Numbered from the stretch's first letter, positions 21,496 through 33,292 are shown. The stretch is DNA of 64,000 nt from Alosa alosa (GCF_017589495.1 NC_063211.1:17438007-17502006); one strand, 5' to 3'. A program made the numbers and translations. The notes: a model not told the origin generated them from the sequence alone.

Positions 21496-22040
21496 TTGAG
21501 TACCACTCCATGCCATCAAAGCTAGTGTCACAGCTTACACAGGAAGCTGACACAGGAGAGCGTTGGCTCTGTAATGGACATGACAATGGAGTGTCCCCCC
21601 ACTGTAGTATATCCAATAAAACCAGCTTTCTCTCTTTCTTATCTTCCACTTAATGGAGCTCATAGCAGACTACCACTCTCTGTTATCAATGCTAGTGTGA
21701 CAGAGCTGACAAAGTAGAGCTTTGGCCATACAGTATAATGGAGAAAACATTATTAATGGAGATGACATTATTTGATTATTTAAATATCAAATTAATTTTA
21801 TTTGTTGCAAAAAAAAACAACCCTGTCTCTTTCTCTTGTCTTTAACTTAACTTTTCTCTTGTCTTTAACAAGAGTAGCAATGTAAGAGAGCATGGAGGCA
21901 ACAGTGTTTTGTAAAAGCATATTAGGAAGATGGTGAAGGGTAGTGTGCCTATACAGTAATACAAAGTAAAGTCAGCGCTGTCTCTTTCTTTCATCATCTT
22001 CTTTTTCCACTTTGGATGGTTTTGCTCAGTGCAGACTTTG
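21496..22040. repeat. Degenerate tandem repeat
   Basis: GAGTACCACTCCATGCCATC...AGCTAGTGTCACAG (from 21497) resembles GACTACCACTCTCTGTTATC...TGCTAGTGTGACAG (from about 21668). CTCTTTCTTATCTTCCACTT (about 21633) resembles CTCTTTCTTTCATCATCTTC (about 21981), both followed by a GCTCA...GCAGAC word. The period is about 170-350 bp and divergence is high. Confidence 0.4.
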
Positions 22041-22210
22041 TTTTTGCACCTCTGGGTCCTAATGGTGAAACAAACTGGGCACCTCTGGATCCTGCTGTGA
22101 CAAAGCCCGCCTTGCTCTTGTTATCGGGGAGAGAGGGCCCCTCTTGTCATGTCAGCTCCTGGTGTGTAAAGCTGGAAAATAGTGGGTGATACCATCCTCT
22201 GGCCTCTCCT

Positions 22211-22231
22211 ACCACCACCACCACCACCACC
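22211..22231. repeat. (CCA)n trinucleotide repeat
   Basis: Seven ACC units, followed by a C-rich stretch. Confidence 0.88.
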
Positions 22232-22480
22232 TACACCTCCACCCCCATCATTCTCAGGAGCTGAAGAGACGAGACGCAATAGTCCCTGCGCCCTGTGCTG
22301 GCTTTGGCAGGCTAACGGTCTATTAGTGGTGGTGCAGCGCTCGACACACCCCAGAAGCACTGCGTGTGAGAACACAGGTTGCAACTATTTCGGATTTTTC
22401 CATTGACGCTGCGGTGTGGGCTGGGGACGTAATCACAGACCCCATGGAATGCTGTAATACTTATAGGGGAGCCGTACTGT

Positions 22481-22514
22481 AGGAGGAGGAGGAGGAGGAG
22501 GAGGAGGAAGGAGA
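22481..22514. repeat. (AGG)n trinucleotide repeat
   Basis: About nine AGG units, then GAAGGAGAAG. Confidence 0.9.
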
Positions 22515-23038
22515 AGACGACAGAGGTTTTTAGACAAAATGGGGGGCGAGAGAAACTTAACAACAAGCAGGCTTAAGGAGCGGGTCGTCGTGCCAGAGCC
22601 ACAATGCATTCTGGGTACGCCACAGCCACGGCGGACTGGCTTGTGCCAACAGTGTTGTGGCTGCGATGTGATTGATGCAGTCTGTGCTGTGGCTTCGCCC
22701 TGCCTGCAGGAAAAGCTCACTCTCAGGCAGGGGAAAAGGGGGATAAAAGGTTTATTCAGAGTATTCTCCCACTTTAGAGGGCAGGGCTCTCCCCTTTTTT
22801 TGGGGGCCATGAGGCAAAGCTTTCATCTTCAGGTGGAGCAGTGGTGGTGGTGGTGTGGTTCCTGGAGGGATCAGTGATGTGTTAAAAAAGCAGGCCTCGT
22901 TTTTAGAAACGAGAACAGTTTGGGCCTTACTGACCTGTCCCCCGACCCCATACCCCCATCTGCCATCACCCACCCCCCTGTTCTACGCAACGCTCTTGTA
23001 AAAAATGTAAAGCATATTTTTCTTTTCTCATATTCAGT

Positions 23039-23074
<36 letters not shown>
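23039..23074. repeat. (CA)n microsatellite
   Basis: About 17 uninterrupted CA units. Confidence 0.95.
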
Positions 23075-23075
<1 letters not shown>

Positions 23076-23155
23076 AGGCAAGGTCACCGGGTGTTTCAAT
23101 AAAACACATAAATTGTTTTTTTTCGAGTGAAATGCTGATTCAAAATTCAGACCCA

Positions 23156-23157
<2 letters not shown>

Positions 23158-23197
<40 letters not shown>

Positions 23198-23208
23198 AAG
23201 GGGGGGGG
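23158..23208. repeat. (GA)n then G-rich tract
   Basis: About 16 GA units to 23191, then GTGGGGGAAGGGGGGGGG. Confidence 0.93.
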
Positions 23209-23465
23209 TAAAAGCAGGGGAAAAAGGGAGAAAAAACTGACTGCCCAAGTGGAGCTGCAGCAGAGAAAAGCCCCGGGATGGGCAAATATCCATGAAGTCC
23301 CCGGTGCCCACTGCCAGGGAGCAGATAGCAGGAGCCAGCTGGCCAAATCCAGCCAAGGCTCCCTTCTCCACTTCCTCTCCGAAGGCAGGCAGGGCTGGGC
23401 CAGTGCTAAAGCCCTCCAATGTCAAGTGGCGTTTATCAAAGTGTCTGCTTTATACGGGGCAGGGG

Positions 23466-23561
23466 GTGTTTGTCTGTCTGTGTGTGTGTGATTGTATGTG
23501 TGTTTGTGTATTTATGTATGTGTGTGTGTGTGTGTGTGTGTTGGCATCTGTGTGTGTCTGG

Positions 23562-23600
<39 letters not shown>
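23466..23600. repeat. Compound (GT)n block
   Basis: Three main GT runs (23479-23490, 23519-23541, 23563-23600) with TATT and TCTG interruptions. The Cys/Val-rich frames of 63-170 codons in this part are artefacts. Confidence 0.93.
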
Positions 23601-23601
<1 letters not shown>

Positions 23602-24008
23602 CCCCAGTGAGACTTTGTTGTCTAGGAAGAACAGCCAGGGCCTTGCATTACTGCACATCTTATTCCTCTTTTTGGTTTTGTTCCTCCTTTTCTCTCTCGT
23701 TCTGTTGTTCTATGTTTTTGAAGCCTGTCCAGCTCCCCAATCCGGAGTTGAGAGAAAAGGGAAAGAAATGGCGCTTGGTCTCAAGGGTTTTATAAGCACA
23801 CCTGTTTTTATGTATACAACAAAACTGAAGCTATGGCAGATAAAAAAAAAAGAAATACAAATTCCTCGGGGTTTGCTTTCGAACATTCCAGTGCGTATTG
23901 TTGTCTACACTCGTTTCATGCTACACGTTGAATGTCTTGACAGGATTTGGATTGGAATCAATTACAGATTTTTTCTCTCTCTCTCTTGCACTTCATTCCG
24001 CTGAGAGG

Positions 24009-24194
24009 TTGTGTGTGTGTGTGTGTGTGTGTGTGTCTTTGTGTGTGTTTTAATGCATGTTTATGCATTAGTATGTTTGGTAATGTGTTGTGTGTTAATG
24101 TCTGTTTGTGTGTTTATGTATGTGTGTGCAATAGTGTGCAGTTAGAAAGCAATGCATGTACTGTAAGTGTGTGTGTGTGTGTGTGTGTGTGTGT
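24009..24194. repeat. Two (GT)n microsatellites with imperfect GT between
   Basis: Runs at 24009-24036 and 24166-24194. The intervening sequence has TTATGCATTAG and GTTAATG words. Confidence 0.9.
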
Positions 24195-24656
24195 AAGGAA
24201 ATGGGTGACATATTTCACATGCGTCGAAAGGAGCCATGGGGGGTAAGCCTTTGGCTGCACTGAAACATGCTACTTAGGGCCCCAGATTAATTCTATTTTT
24301 TACACCCAAACTGCGTAGCTCTTTAATGGCCCTATGAAGTCGTTGGATGTTATTCTTCTTCGCCCCGCAATCTGCTGCTGCAGATGACACCAGCCATGGA
24401 CCCCAAGTCTACCAGTCATTGTTCATTTTGGTACAGCTGTCCAGCATTTGAGGAAACAGGGGAGTTCATATCCAAGGATAATCTGTGTTTCATTTGCGGG
24501 CGATGTTAATGCCTTGTCTCTGGTGAATTGAGGCTTTTTGGTCAGTGAATAGAGGAGAAAGGGGGTGGGAAAAAATATCAGAGCTTACGAGTGCAGCTCT
24601 TAATCCTTAGGTGACCACTGGCAGAGAGCCTCTCTGAATCGGTACTGTACAGCTAG

Positions 24657-24665
24657 ACACACACA

Positions 24666-24722
<57 letters not shown>
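24657..24722. repeat. (CA)n microsatellite
   Basis: About 27 CA units, uninterrupted from 24668. Confidence 0.96.
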
Positions 24723-24726
<4 letters not shown>

Positions 24727-27210
24727 TTGGGCACAGTTGGGGCATTCCTTTGTGTCCTAATGGGCTGCACCACATTAAGCAGGAAATGGAAGGCACATCC
24801 AAGCAACAGGGAGGCTCCTCTTGTCAGTTCACAGTTTAAGGGATATAGTAAATCAATTTATTAGATTAAGAGGTCCTCTTTGAGCTTTTTTTTCCCAGTC
24901 GCTGGTGTGTTTATTTATTTATCTTTTCATTAATATATTTAGTTTTATTCGGTCAGAACATGTTTTGAAGTTAACAGACTTTGGGACTGTTTTGTCACTG
25001 GATGTTAAATCCGATCATTGAAAATCCTGTTTGGTCCCTGTAACATGTTGTGACATATCTTCATTTTATCTTTCCAAGGACATTGTCAAAGTTAAGAAGA
25101 AGGATGTTGGACTGAAAAAGACAGCTTCAGTCAAAAGAAGTTCCCTTTTTACTGCTAAACAGTTTCACATTGAAGCTTTGCTGTTGGAAGCACCCCTGAC
25201 ATTTTTTTTAATAACTATAGGTCATATTTTATGTCTCACTGGGGTGTGTAATTGAAGTATGTATTAGAAACGCATGCTAAACGTCCGTAGATCTGCATGT
25301 TTCATTTATTGGTACTTTGTAAATGGAAGGAAAGTATACAATATAATTAATTCGCACTGGCTTTTTGGCAGTGATGTGCAGCTATTTGGGCATTTGTTTT
25401 CCAAGTGTGGTGTCTGGCCACAGCTATGTGAATGAGTCGGTCGGTCAGAGGGTTGCTCACGCTTCTGGAGTATATGGTAAGTGATGCCCGGCCTCTTCAT
25501 AACAACCTCTTGCCTGGCCTGTCCTCGAAGGGAAAATAACAACTCCACGCTGTACTTATGCCTTAAGACCGGTGTGACGGAAATGTTGGCAATTTAACGT
25601 TCTAAAGAATATCTGGGTTCATTGAATTCAACATGGAATTTTAGAACCTTACATTGTTGCAGATCAAAATCTTCTATTAGAATGTTCAAATCTCCCTTGC
25701 TGATGGGGTTAAGCCTTGGGGGTTATGGCCGGACTGTTCGGGGCATTTTTACAGAAACTGACAGTGAGGTAAAGCACTTTTTCCCGCCCTCTCCTGATTC
25801 AGTGTCTCCTTAATTAGAGAGAGAGTGTTTATGAATGTTGTGCCTTGAATGCAGTGCTGATATTTAATATCTCCATATAATCAATGAAGTGCAACGCATC
25901 TCCTGCTAACTGCTGTTTCTGTCTCTTCGACAGGCATCTGATGAGGTTTGCCATATCATGCCAACAAAATTATATGTAGGCCTATTTATGTGTCATCTCC
26001 TGACATATCTCTTGAGAGAAAAACAAACAGCAAACAACGAAAAAATGTGTTTTCCATGCCTAGATTCACTTTGTGCTGGAAGAGAGATAACTCTTAACGA
26101 GTTCTGTGCTCTGATTTTCAAACAGGCAGAGATCCGTCTCCGCCGCGTCAACAGCGTTCTGTCACTCGCGCGCAGTCTCTGCATTCTGTTTGTTAATGTC
26201 CTCTCAGCGTAAGCAGAGACGAGCGCTTGCTCGTGTATACCTGTCACTCTCCGCGACGCATTAAAGCTACCAACCCCCCGCCACCAGCAGCCCAAACGAA
26301 CGAAGGAACATTTCCTGTCGGAGAAAATGCTCCCCTGCTGTTTCTGTTTATCAAAAACACCCGTGTTTTACCGCGTCTAATGGACTGAGATTTAAATAAA
26401 ATCTGACCTCAAAAATAAAAGCGGGCATTACCAAAACAATAAAATAATTCATTTCACAGAGACCAAATGGCAAATAAAAAGCTTGCGTCCCTTGGCTATG
26501 ATCTTTTATGTAAAGAAATGAGCATAAGACTAAAATAAAAGAGGTTATTAAAATGATCGAGTCTTTGCTGTGAAGCTGTGAGGCCCCTTAAGGTGGATCT
26601 TTACAGCTCTGCAGAGGAGTGTAGTCCTACATAATAAACTACATGTATATACCACACTGACAGCAGTCGTGGACAGAAATTTCGGCAGCAAGCCATTATG
26701 GATACATTTGTATGAACATTCTGCATCATTTATTTTCCTCTAAGCTGTACTTTTATCTCTTTTTGGAGCTTAGTTGTTCCTACTTTACTGTTGATCGAGA
26801 GAGACTGAAGGTATTACCACTCCTCACGGGCATGACTGTCCAAACACACACACACAAATACAAAAAATGGAATTGCATCACCCTTTTAAAACAAATGGCC
26901 AACTCACTCATAAAAATCCAGACCGTTCCATCATGCACACATAGCTGAACATGAACACAAGCAATTGTAGTTATTGGAAGAAAAAAAAAACACTGTGTGA
27001 ATCCCCATCTATTTTTTTTCCAAGCGGCAACACTGGTAGCCCTTGTGCTTCTTGCATTTTGATTTCTCACAACACAACAGCATGCATGAACTGACGCCAC
27101 ATAGAGGAAGACACAACATTGCTGTTTATTCTAAAGGTGCCTTCACCACTCCTGCATCATTGAATTCAATCATACAGGCAATAAAGACAGAGGGCCCGTG
27201 TATGTGTACG
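24723..27210. other. AT-rich spacer without recognisable gene
   Basis: Frames at 25031-25255, 25306-25548, 25958-26212 and 26780-27100 have no family motif. An AATAAA-dense patch at about 26390-26560 is simple AT-richness. Nothing supported as RNA or mobile element. Confidence 0.45.
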
Positions 27211-27212
27211 TG

Positions 27213-27254
27213 TTTGTGTGTGTGTGTGTGTGTGTGTGAGAGTGTGAGTGTGTG
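27213..27254. repeat. (GT)n microsatellite
   Basis: GT run with GAGAGTGTGAGT at its end. Confidence 0.9.
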
Positions 27255-27739
27255 AATATGATAGGTGTATGCTGCATGCCTGGCTGGCTAAGGTAGGCAG
27301 GATTGGTAATGAAATGCAGGTGTAGCATGTGGGTCGCCTACCAGCGAGGCCTCCAGGTGAAGCAGAAGAGGTAGTCATCTGTGTGTGCTCGCTCAGAAAA
27401 TGAGGACAATAAAACAAATTTGACAGACCATAAAGGCCCCCCTTTGAGGTGCTCATTTAAAATGTATATTTCAGGAGAAGGTAACTTGCAAAGCAAAATT
27501 TTACATCCGAAAAATCTAATTGACACCATATGACAAAACACGGAAAAGCACTTATCCCTTAAAATAATAAGAATATAATACTATACTTAAATTATACTAA
27601 AATGCAGTAATGTAAAAATAAATACATTAACATTAATGTTAAGCTAGGACTTGCTGAAAGCAATTCACATTTAACAATAAGGACCAGAACTTGAAGGTAA
27701 TTTAATTTCATTGTAACAATAGTATTGTTTTTAAATACT

Positions 27740-27850
27740 ATATAGTAGACTACACAATAATATGTACACAATACTTTGTATGTTTATATATAATATATGG
27801 TTATATAATATATTGTGTACTACACAATACTCTGTAGTAGTATGTTTAAG
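27740..27850. repeat. AT-rich imperfect inverted repeat
   Basis: ACTACACAATAATATG (from about 27749) faces TAATATATTGTGTACTAC (from about 27807), with TATATAATATAT words between. CACAATACT also occurs on both sides. It may be a remnant of a small palindromic element or simple AT-rich sequence. Confidence 0.3.
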
Positions 27851-28040
27851 TGAGGTACATTAGGTGAATTGATTCTTGTTAAATGCAGCCAGTGGCTGTG
27901 TTGAGAACACAAGAGAGAAGTACCTGGTGGAGGCTGAGAGATGCCCAGAGGGTTGTGTTCTTATGCGTCTTTCTCAGTGGAAGCCAAGTAGTTCACCACT
28001 GCTCTCCATGATATCTGCGGCAGAGAGAATGTGTGGGAAG

Positions 28041-28087
28041 AAAGAGAGAGAGAGAGAAAGAGAGAGAGAGGGATGGAGAGAGAGAGG
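28041..28087. repeat. (GA)n tract
   Basis: GAGAGA units with AAAG and GGATG interruptions. Confidence 0.88.
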
Positions 28088-28435
28088 TATAGAGGACACA
28101 CAGGAAACAGGAAGAGGTGGGTGGCTTTGGACGGCATCCAACACCCCTTAAATCTCCAAAAATTGATTCCAAGGTGGAGATTTCTGGCAACCCACGGCAG
28201 CTGACGGCACATGCTCCGTTTTATTAAGTACTCACCTCTTAATGTACTCTAAGTCACGCATATATTCTCCTCGGCTGTCAGGTGTATTTAGCCTACAAGG
28301 CCAATTTTTCTCTTAGAGGGAATATTCGCTAGAGCGGGAGTGCGGCAGCAGGAGGCAGCTAGCAGATGAGAGATAGGGGCACTCTCCGCACCCCGCGGAT
28401 GTATCTGCCAAGCCATTCAACACTTCCACCTTAAA

Positions 28436-28519
28436 GAAAGAAAGATACCGAGAGCAGAGAGATAGAGCGATAGAGGAGAAGAGTGGAAGGGAGAAGGAAA
28501 GAAAAAGAGTGAATGGATA

Positions 28520-28551
<32 letters not shown>
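28436..28551. repeat. Purine-rich tract with (GA)n
   Basis: A/G-rich throughout, ending in about 15 clean GA units at 28522-28551. Confidence 0.85.
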
Positions 28552-28554
<3 letters not shown>

Positions 28555-28559
28555 TCAAA

Positions 28560-29060
28560 AAGCATTATTAGCTTGGTCACAGCCGGAGCCCATTTGAGGC
28601 CATTTGCATCTTGAAGGAACCTGCGGCTGAGAGCGTCTCCAGCGAGGTGTAATGACTGGTTGTCACAACACGCTCGAGGTGGCCCCCCCTGCGCACAATC
28701 ATCCCCTGTCAAGCCGCCCGCCGCCACGCGCACTGGCAACCTGTAATTCCCCCCCCCTTCTCCCACCCCTCCTTTCTCCGCTCCGGCCTGGTTAAATGGC
28801 ACTTTGAAGGAAGTAAATCTACAAAGTTGTGTTTAATAGCGGCAGGGAGCCGGAGAGTGATGGTTGACGCACGTGGTGGAGGCATCCAGCGCTGTGGTGG
28901 TGATGGCACTGGCGGCGGCAGCATCGGAGACAGCACTGGCGGCGGCAGCGGCAGTGGCTCACGGGGTTAAGAGGGATTTGTCATTTGTTTGCACTCCGGA
29001 GCTCTAATCTGGTCATTGAAACGGCCCATCTTTTCAGCTAGCTGTATCGAAGGAAAGGCA
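28560..29060. other. Mixed spacer: candidate conserved element and GGC-rich direct repeats
   Basis: 28560-28670 is repeat-free with GGAGCCCATTTGAGGCC and conserved-element character. GCACTGGCGGCGGCAGC occurs at 28906-28922 and 28933-28949, a 27-bp spaced duplication. In one plus frame it would give a short Gly/Ser run to a stop near 28970, but there is no upstream gene structure to support it. Confidence 0.3.
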
Positions 29061-29628
29061 AAAAAACAATTATGCGCAGAGGAGGGGCCTTTTCAAACAG
29101 CTTCGTTTAATTTGCCTCTGCATGTTTTTTTTTAAATTTTATTATTATTCCTCTCAATCAGTATTTTTTTCTCTCTCTCTCTCTGCCATGTCCAAACTGT
29201 CACTTTTTTTTTTTGCAGTTTGCCTCTGAATGTTGTGTTACTTAGTCAATGACGCGTAATTTATTGAACCAAGATGAAGTGGGTCTAATGACAGGTGTGT
29301 GTTTCGGTGATGTATACTATTATTACCATTTTGGAGATGTTTCCCTTGCCAGGCGTTTCCTGAGTGCATCATTGACCATGTAAGTTGTTTGATTAGAAAG
29401 TAGTCAAGGGGAAAAAAAGCAAACCGGCTGAGTTTTTCAGCAGATAAAAATGCCAGAAAGGTGTGATCATCCTTCGAGCTTCATGGCACATCTTTAAGAT
29501 GGAGTAAAATGATAAATAATATTTACGGCTCATAGCTCCCCCCCATCCACACCATGTATATGAGACTTACCTCATAAACAAACAAAAAAACAGCCATATG
29601 CACAGATTGAAATACTTTTTTTACCCCC

Positions 29629-29657
29629 AAAAAAAAAAAAAAAAAAAAAAAAAAAAA
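29629..29657. repeat. A29 homopolymer
   Basis: 29 uninterrupted A preceded by CTTTTTTTACCCCC, with more A-runs downstream. No retroposon body identified. Confidence 0.95.
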
Positions 29658-29659
29658 CA

Positions 29660-30440
29660 AAAAAAACAAGTCAACAATTTCAAGTTGGCTGCATGCAAGA
29701 TTAATGTTCTCTCGGCAATATGACAGCATTAGTAACCTGATCCACACATTGCGTTATTTGCAACCATAAACAAAGCACGAAGTAAAAGAAACTTTGCCAA
29801 TAAAACGGCTCGGAAGGCAAACAACATAACTTGAGCCAAACCTGCAAAAAAGAGCCACAGAAAATTAGTGGGGAAAAACAAAAGCATTTCCAATATAATT
29901 TGTCACTGGTGCATAAATCTCGCTGACAGTTGGAGTCAGTTTAATGGTCTTGTCTGCCATTGGAAAAGCTGTGTAAACTTGCGCAGTTGCAGAAAAAGTA
30001 AAATAAAAAAAAAAACTATATGTTGAGCATCACCTTATTTGCATAATTTACCAAAAGCCAATGAGGCACGGCAAGAGGCGCGGGTGATAGTAATAAGTGT
30101 TTGGGGAAAGGCAGAAAGATCACTAATGGTTCGCCTATGGGGATTTCTGTACGCCATGGGGGAGGAAAATGGGAAATATTTTTCAAACAGCAGGGGTAAA
30201 GGTTTTAAAACTAGGCGCACATGGGGAGATAAAGACTTTAATGCCATGGGGTGCAGGCAGGAAGAATTTAGCATGGAGGGGACGGAAAGAAGAAGAAAGT
30301 GTATGTGTGCACGAAAAGGAGAGATAGAGGGGGAAGGAGAGAGAAGGGAAGGGAGGGGGAAAAATCAGGCTTGGTAATTTCAGCATTAAGAGGTAATAAT
30401 CATGCCTCACTCCTGATATTAAAACAGAAACCCACCAAGA
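29660..30440. other. Spacer, ends in purine-rich sequence
   Basis: AT-rich to about 30060, then purine-rich from 30270 to 30365. The 112-codon plus frame at 30039-30377 becomes an Arg/Glu/Gly string and is not supported as a gene. Confidence 0.4.
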
Positions 30441-30445
30441 CTCAT

Positions 30446-30446
30446 A

Positions 30447-30477
<31 letters not shown>

Positions 30478-30519
30478 GAGTAATGGAGAGAATGAGCTAG
30501 AAAATGAAAGGAGATAAAT

Positions 30520-30579
<60 letters not shown>
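30446..30579. repeat. Two (GA)n microsatellites
   Basis: GA runs at 30447-30480 and 30522-30579, the second with about 29 uninterrupted units, among the longest GA arrays here. Confidence 0.96.
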
Positions 30580-30580
<1 letters not shown>

Positions 30581-30866
30581 ACGAGGTGGAGCACCATCAG
30601 GTAGCTGGGGCAATGATGTGAGGGTCATGTCTGAGTTGCTCATGCTCATCGTGGAACACCAGAGAGGATGCTGGGTAAACAGGAAGGGTATACAGGGGAG
30701 GAGGGTGGATGCTCTCTCTCCCTCATCATTTGGTATGAGGTTAGGTTTGGGGTTGGGAGGGGGGTCAAACAGAGGCCACCTCCTGCTCATCTTGCATCCC
30801 TGCATGTTCAAATGGATGTGTGTGATCAAGCACTCAAGACACATGAGGCAAGGGTGTGTTTGTGCG

Positions 30867-30867
<1 letters not shown>

Positions 30868-30910
<43 letters not shown>

Positions 30911-30942
30911 ATGTGTCTAAATGTGCGTGGGTGTGTGTGTAC
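30868..30942. repeat. (GT)n microsatellite
   Basis: About 21 clean GT units to 30909, then imperfect GT. Confidence 0.95.
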
Positions 30943-31689
30943 CCACTTGGGAGGCTACACGTTTTGTCATGAGGTGTGCTACGAGTGTCATACCAGAGGT
31001 AATTTTAATGCAAGGACCATAAGAGAGCTGAGTTCCAGAGAAACTCTGTGACAATGAAAGAGACACTAGGCAGAAAGAACACATGTCCAATTCGTAGCAG
31101 GTAGGCCAGCTTAAACACAATATGTGCTCGGTATCTTACATATGGGGTACATCTCCCCATGTATCCCCACGTATCCCAATACACCAGCCATGATTGGCTG
31201 GCTACTTCTGACACACAAGGAGCCAGCCCCCTACATAACCAGCTGCCCGGGCGGTGAAACGATATTTAATAACTTATTTAATAACTTATTCTTATTCTTT
31301 CTTTATAAGCAACCTCTGTTGATACTATCATGGTGCTATGCTAACATTCACAGTGCTGAGCCTACCACTCACTCGCCAGGTATTACACAGATAGGTTTGT
31401 CTCCAAACAACTATCATAACCAGCCTGTTACCAACTAGTGGTTACTTTCAGTCGAGCTTGCTAGTCTCCCAACTTAAGTTAGCTAAAGCATTTGCACTGT
31501 CAGCTATCTTGTCCCCGAATAAAGAGAGAGGAAACATTCACCATAGTGAACAGTTGACAGAATGGATAGCAACATGCAATTCTGTACAATACTGCAGTCT
31601 GTGTGAATCTAGAAACAGCACCATAGCTCCCTCCTCTCCCACCACTAAAGAAGGAAATTCAGGAAACATATGGGTATAACATCTCTGTG

Positions 31690-32910
31690 AGAGATACTCA
31701 CCCCTGCTGTAACGACTGTCTCAGGCTGAAACATGCCAAAGAAACGGAAACTTCGATGGGCTCTTGTGCTCACTGCACTGCACTTGACTGCCTGTGAGGA
31801 GTCTTCGTTTTTGGCTAGTTTACAATGTTAGTATGATTGTACAGGACCCTATGATGAAACCTCAACTAGCACAACTGGACTGAGAAGATGGGGAGACCAG
31901 GTCCCCTGCCTGATCTCGACTGCCTGCGCGAGGGTATTGTGATGATACCCCTCAGACGGAGTTGGACTCGCTTGACAAGTTGGATAACATCCTCTCGTAC
32001 GTTGATAACGACGATGATCTGTTCTTGCCACAGGGGATGAAATGTCCGAAACCCTGTAGGACCTAAGCACTCTGGCCATGGGCGCGAGTCTAGGTCTTTC
32101 ATGGCTCTGCTTGAGAGGGCAGGCTGCTGGTACAAAGGCAAACACCTAACAAAGGTGAAAAGTATGGAGAGGCAACTACTTTTATTTCCTGAATGTCTGG
32201 AAGAAGCTACCCGACAACGAAGCCCTTCTCTTCAAAGAACCCGGTTCAGGAGGGAGCTATGCTGGATTTAGTAGCCATTGAACAGAATGGGCTATCCAAG
32301 CTGCGCCCATTGAGCCATGGACCCCCCAGCCCAGCCAGAAGGCCTTCATGTCTGCTCCAAGCCTCCTGTTGAAGACAGACAGGCTCCAGTCCTCTATGAC
32401 AGACAAGCCATACAAGTCTGTGTCCCTCGGGGTGTGAGTTTTGAATGCACCATCCGTGTTGATGGAGTGTCAAGCTGAACTTCAGGACAAAACGTCCTGG
32501 ACCCTAGACTGCAAGCTGCGGGACTTCAGGGACTTCAGGATGGTTTAAGGTGCGTGGGCCATCCCACCAGCTGCAGAAAGTGAACCAGCAGAGAAGCTAG
32601 CCAGCGCCATCTCGGCCACGCCTAGGCAAGAGGGCCAAGTGGGCAATTTAACTCGCTGCCGGAGGAGGGAAGGCATGTTTTTCAGATGGTGACAGCTGTG
32701 AGTCAGGATGTTTGGAACCCTCAGACTTGGACTCATACACCAATATGCAGTAGTAGTATGGGGATACATACTTCACTATATGGGTATAGTGAAGTATTGG
32801 GGTCCAGCCTAGCAGAAGTGTGGGCAGAAGTCAGGCGAGCAGAGCCCCCTGAGTATGGTCCACGGCCAGGCAGGTTACATACCAGTCATGCCTGTCCATT
32901 GCAGAAATAG
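31690..32910 (+). mobile_element. Decayed retroelement, gag-like segment, probably DIRS-like
   Basis: Read on plus with several frameshifts and stops, this stretch keeps a protein-like trace. At 31690-31797 one frame has CNDC and CAHC separated by 15 residues, a CX2C pair like the zinc-binding start of fish DIRS-type first ORFs. At about 31955-32055 another frame has an acidic, Ser/Asp-rich stretch (LDNILSYVDNDDDLFLP). At about 32180-32400 further protein-like patches follow in shifting frames. No reverse transcriptase or tyrosine recombinase is visible, so only the front part of an element survives. DIRS is my best guess from layout. A gag relic of an LTR element is the alternative. That it is a decayed mobile element is more secure than the family. 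Confidence 0.45.
32768..32797. repeat. Perfect 13-bp hairpin with 4-base loop
   Basis: ATACTTCACTATA, loop TGGG, TATAGTGAAGTAT. All 13 arm positions pair. It lies inside the decayed retroelement. Confidence 0.85.
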
Positions 32911-33119
32911 CCCGGCTGCAGGGAGCTAGGCAACGGATATCTGCTGCCATTTGTTGTTTGTTGGTTTGTTGGTTGCTTCAGTGGGAAGCAGGTCTGGGCT
33001 CGTTTAGAGGAGCGGGATCCAGCTGAGCTGAGTTTGTCTCGGCAGCGGTTTGGAGGCTTGATCTCGAAGTGCTTGGATTGTTGGATCTTCGTAGTAACTG
33101 AAGAATGAAAAGAACACCG

Positions 33120-33260
33120 GATGTTCGTGGTGAAGATACAGTATATATATAGCCAGTATTCCATGAAACGAGTGGTTGGAAGTTCCGTGAAACGGGAGTT
33201 TGGTTCAGATTGATGACGTCATCTGAGAATGACTTCCCATAGTGAACTTGACTGGAAGAG
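33120..33260. mobile_element. Possible terminal repeat of the decayed retroelement
   Basis: Contains ATTCCATGAAACGAGTGG and TTCCGTGAAACGGGAG, two related GAAACG words 27 bp apart, then the palindrome GATGACGTCATC (33212-33223) and ACTTCCCATAGTGAAC. Position after the gag-like relic and the internal repeat structure suggest a terminal repeat. Weak on its own. Confidence 0.3.
33212..33223. promoter_or_regulatory. CRE-type palindrome (TGACGTCA)
   Basis: A perfect 12-bp palindrome with the full CREB/ATF consensus TGACGTCA at 33214-33221. It lies in the putative terminal repeat, where retroelement promoters sit. Activity is inference. Confidence 0.4.
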
Positions 33261-33292
33261 AACACACAAATACTGTATGTACACTACATGAC

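Noticed and set aside
23292..24246. Cys/Val-rich frames of 99-170 codons as possible cysteine-rich secreted peptides
   Set aside because: They read through GT microsatellites. Cys-Val alternation is the repeat itself.
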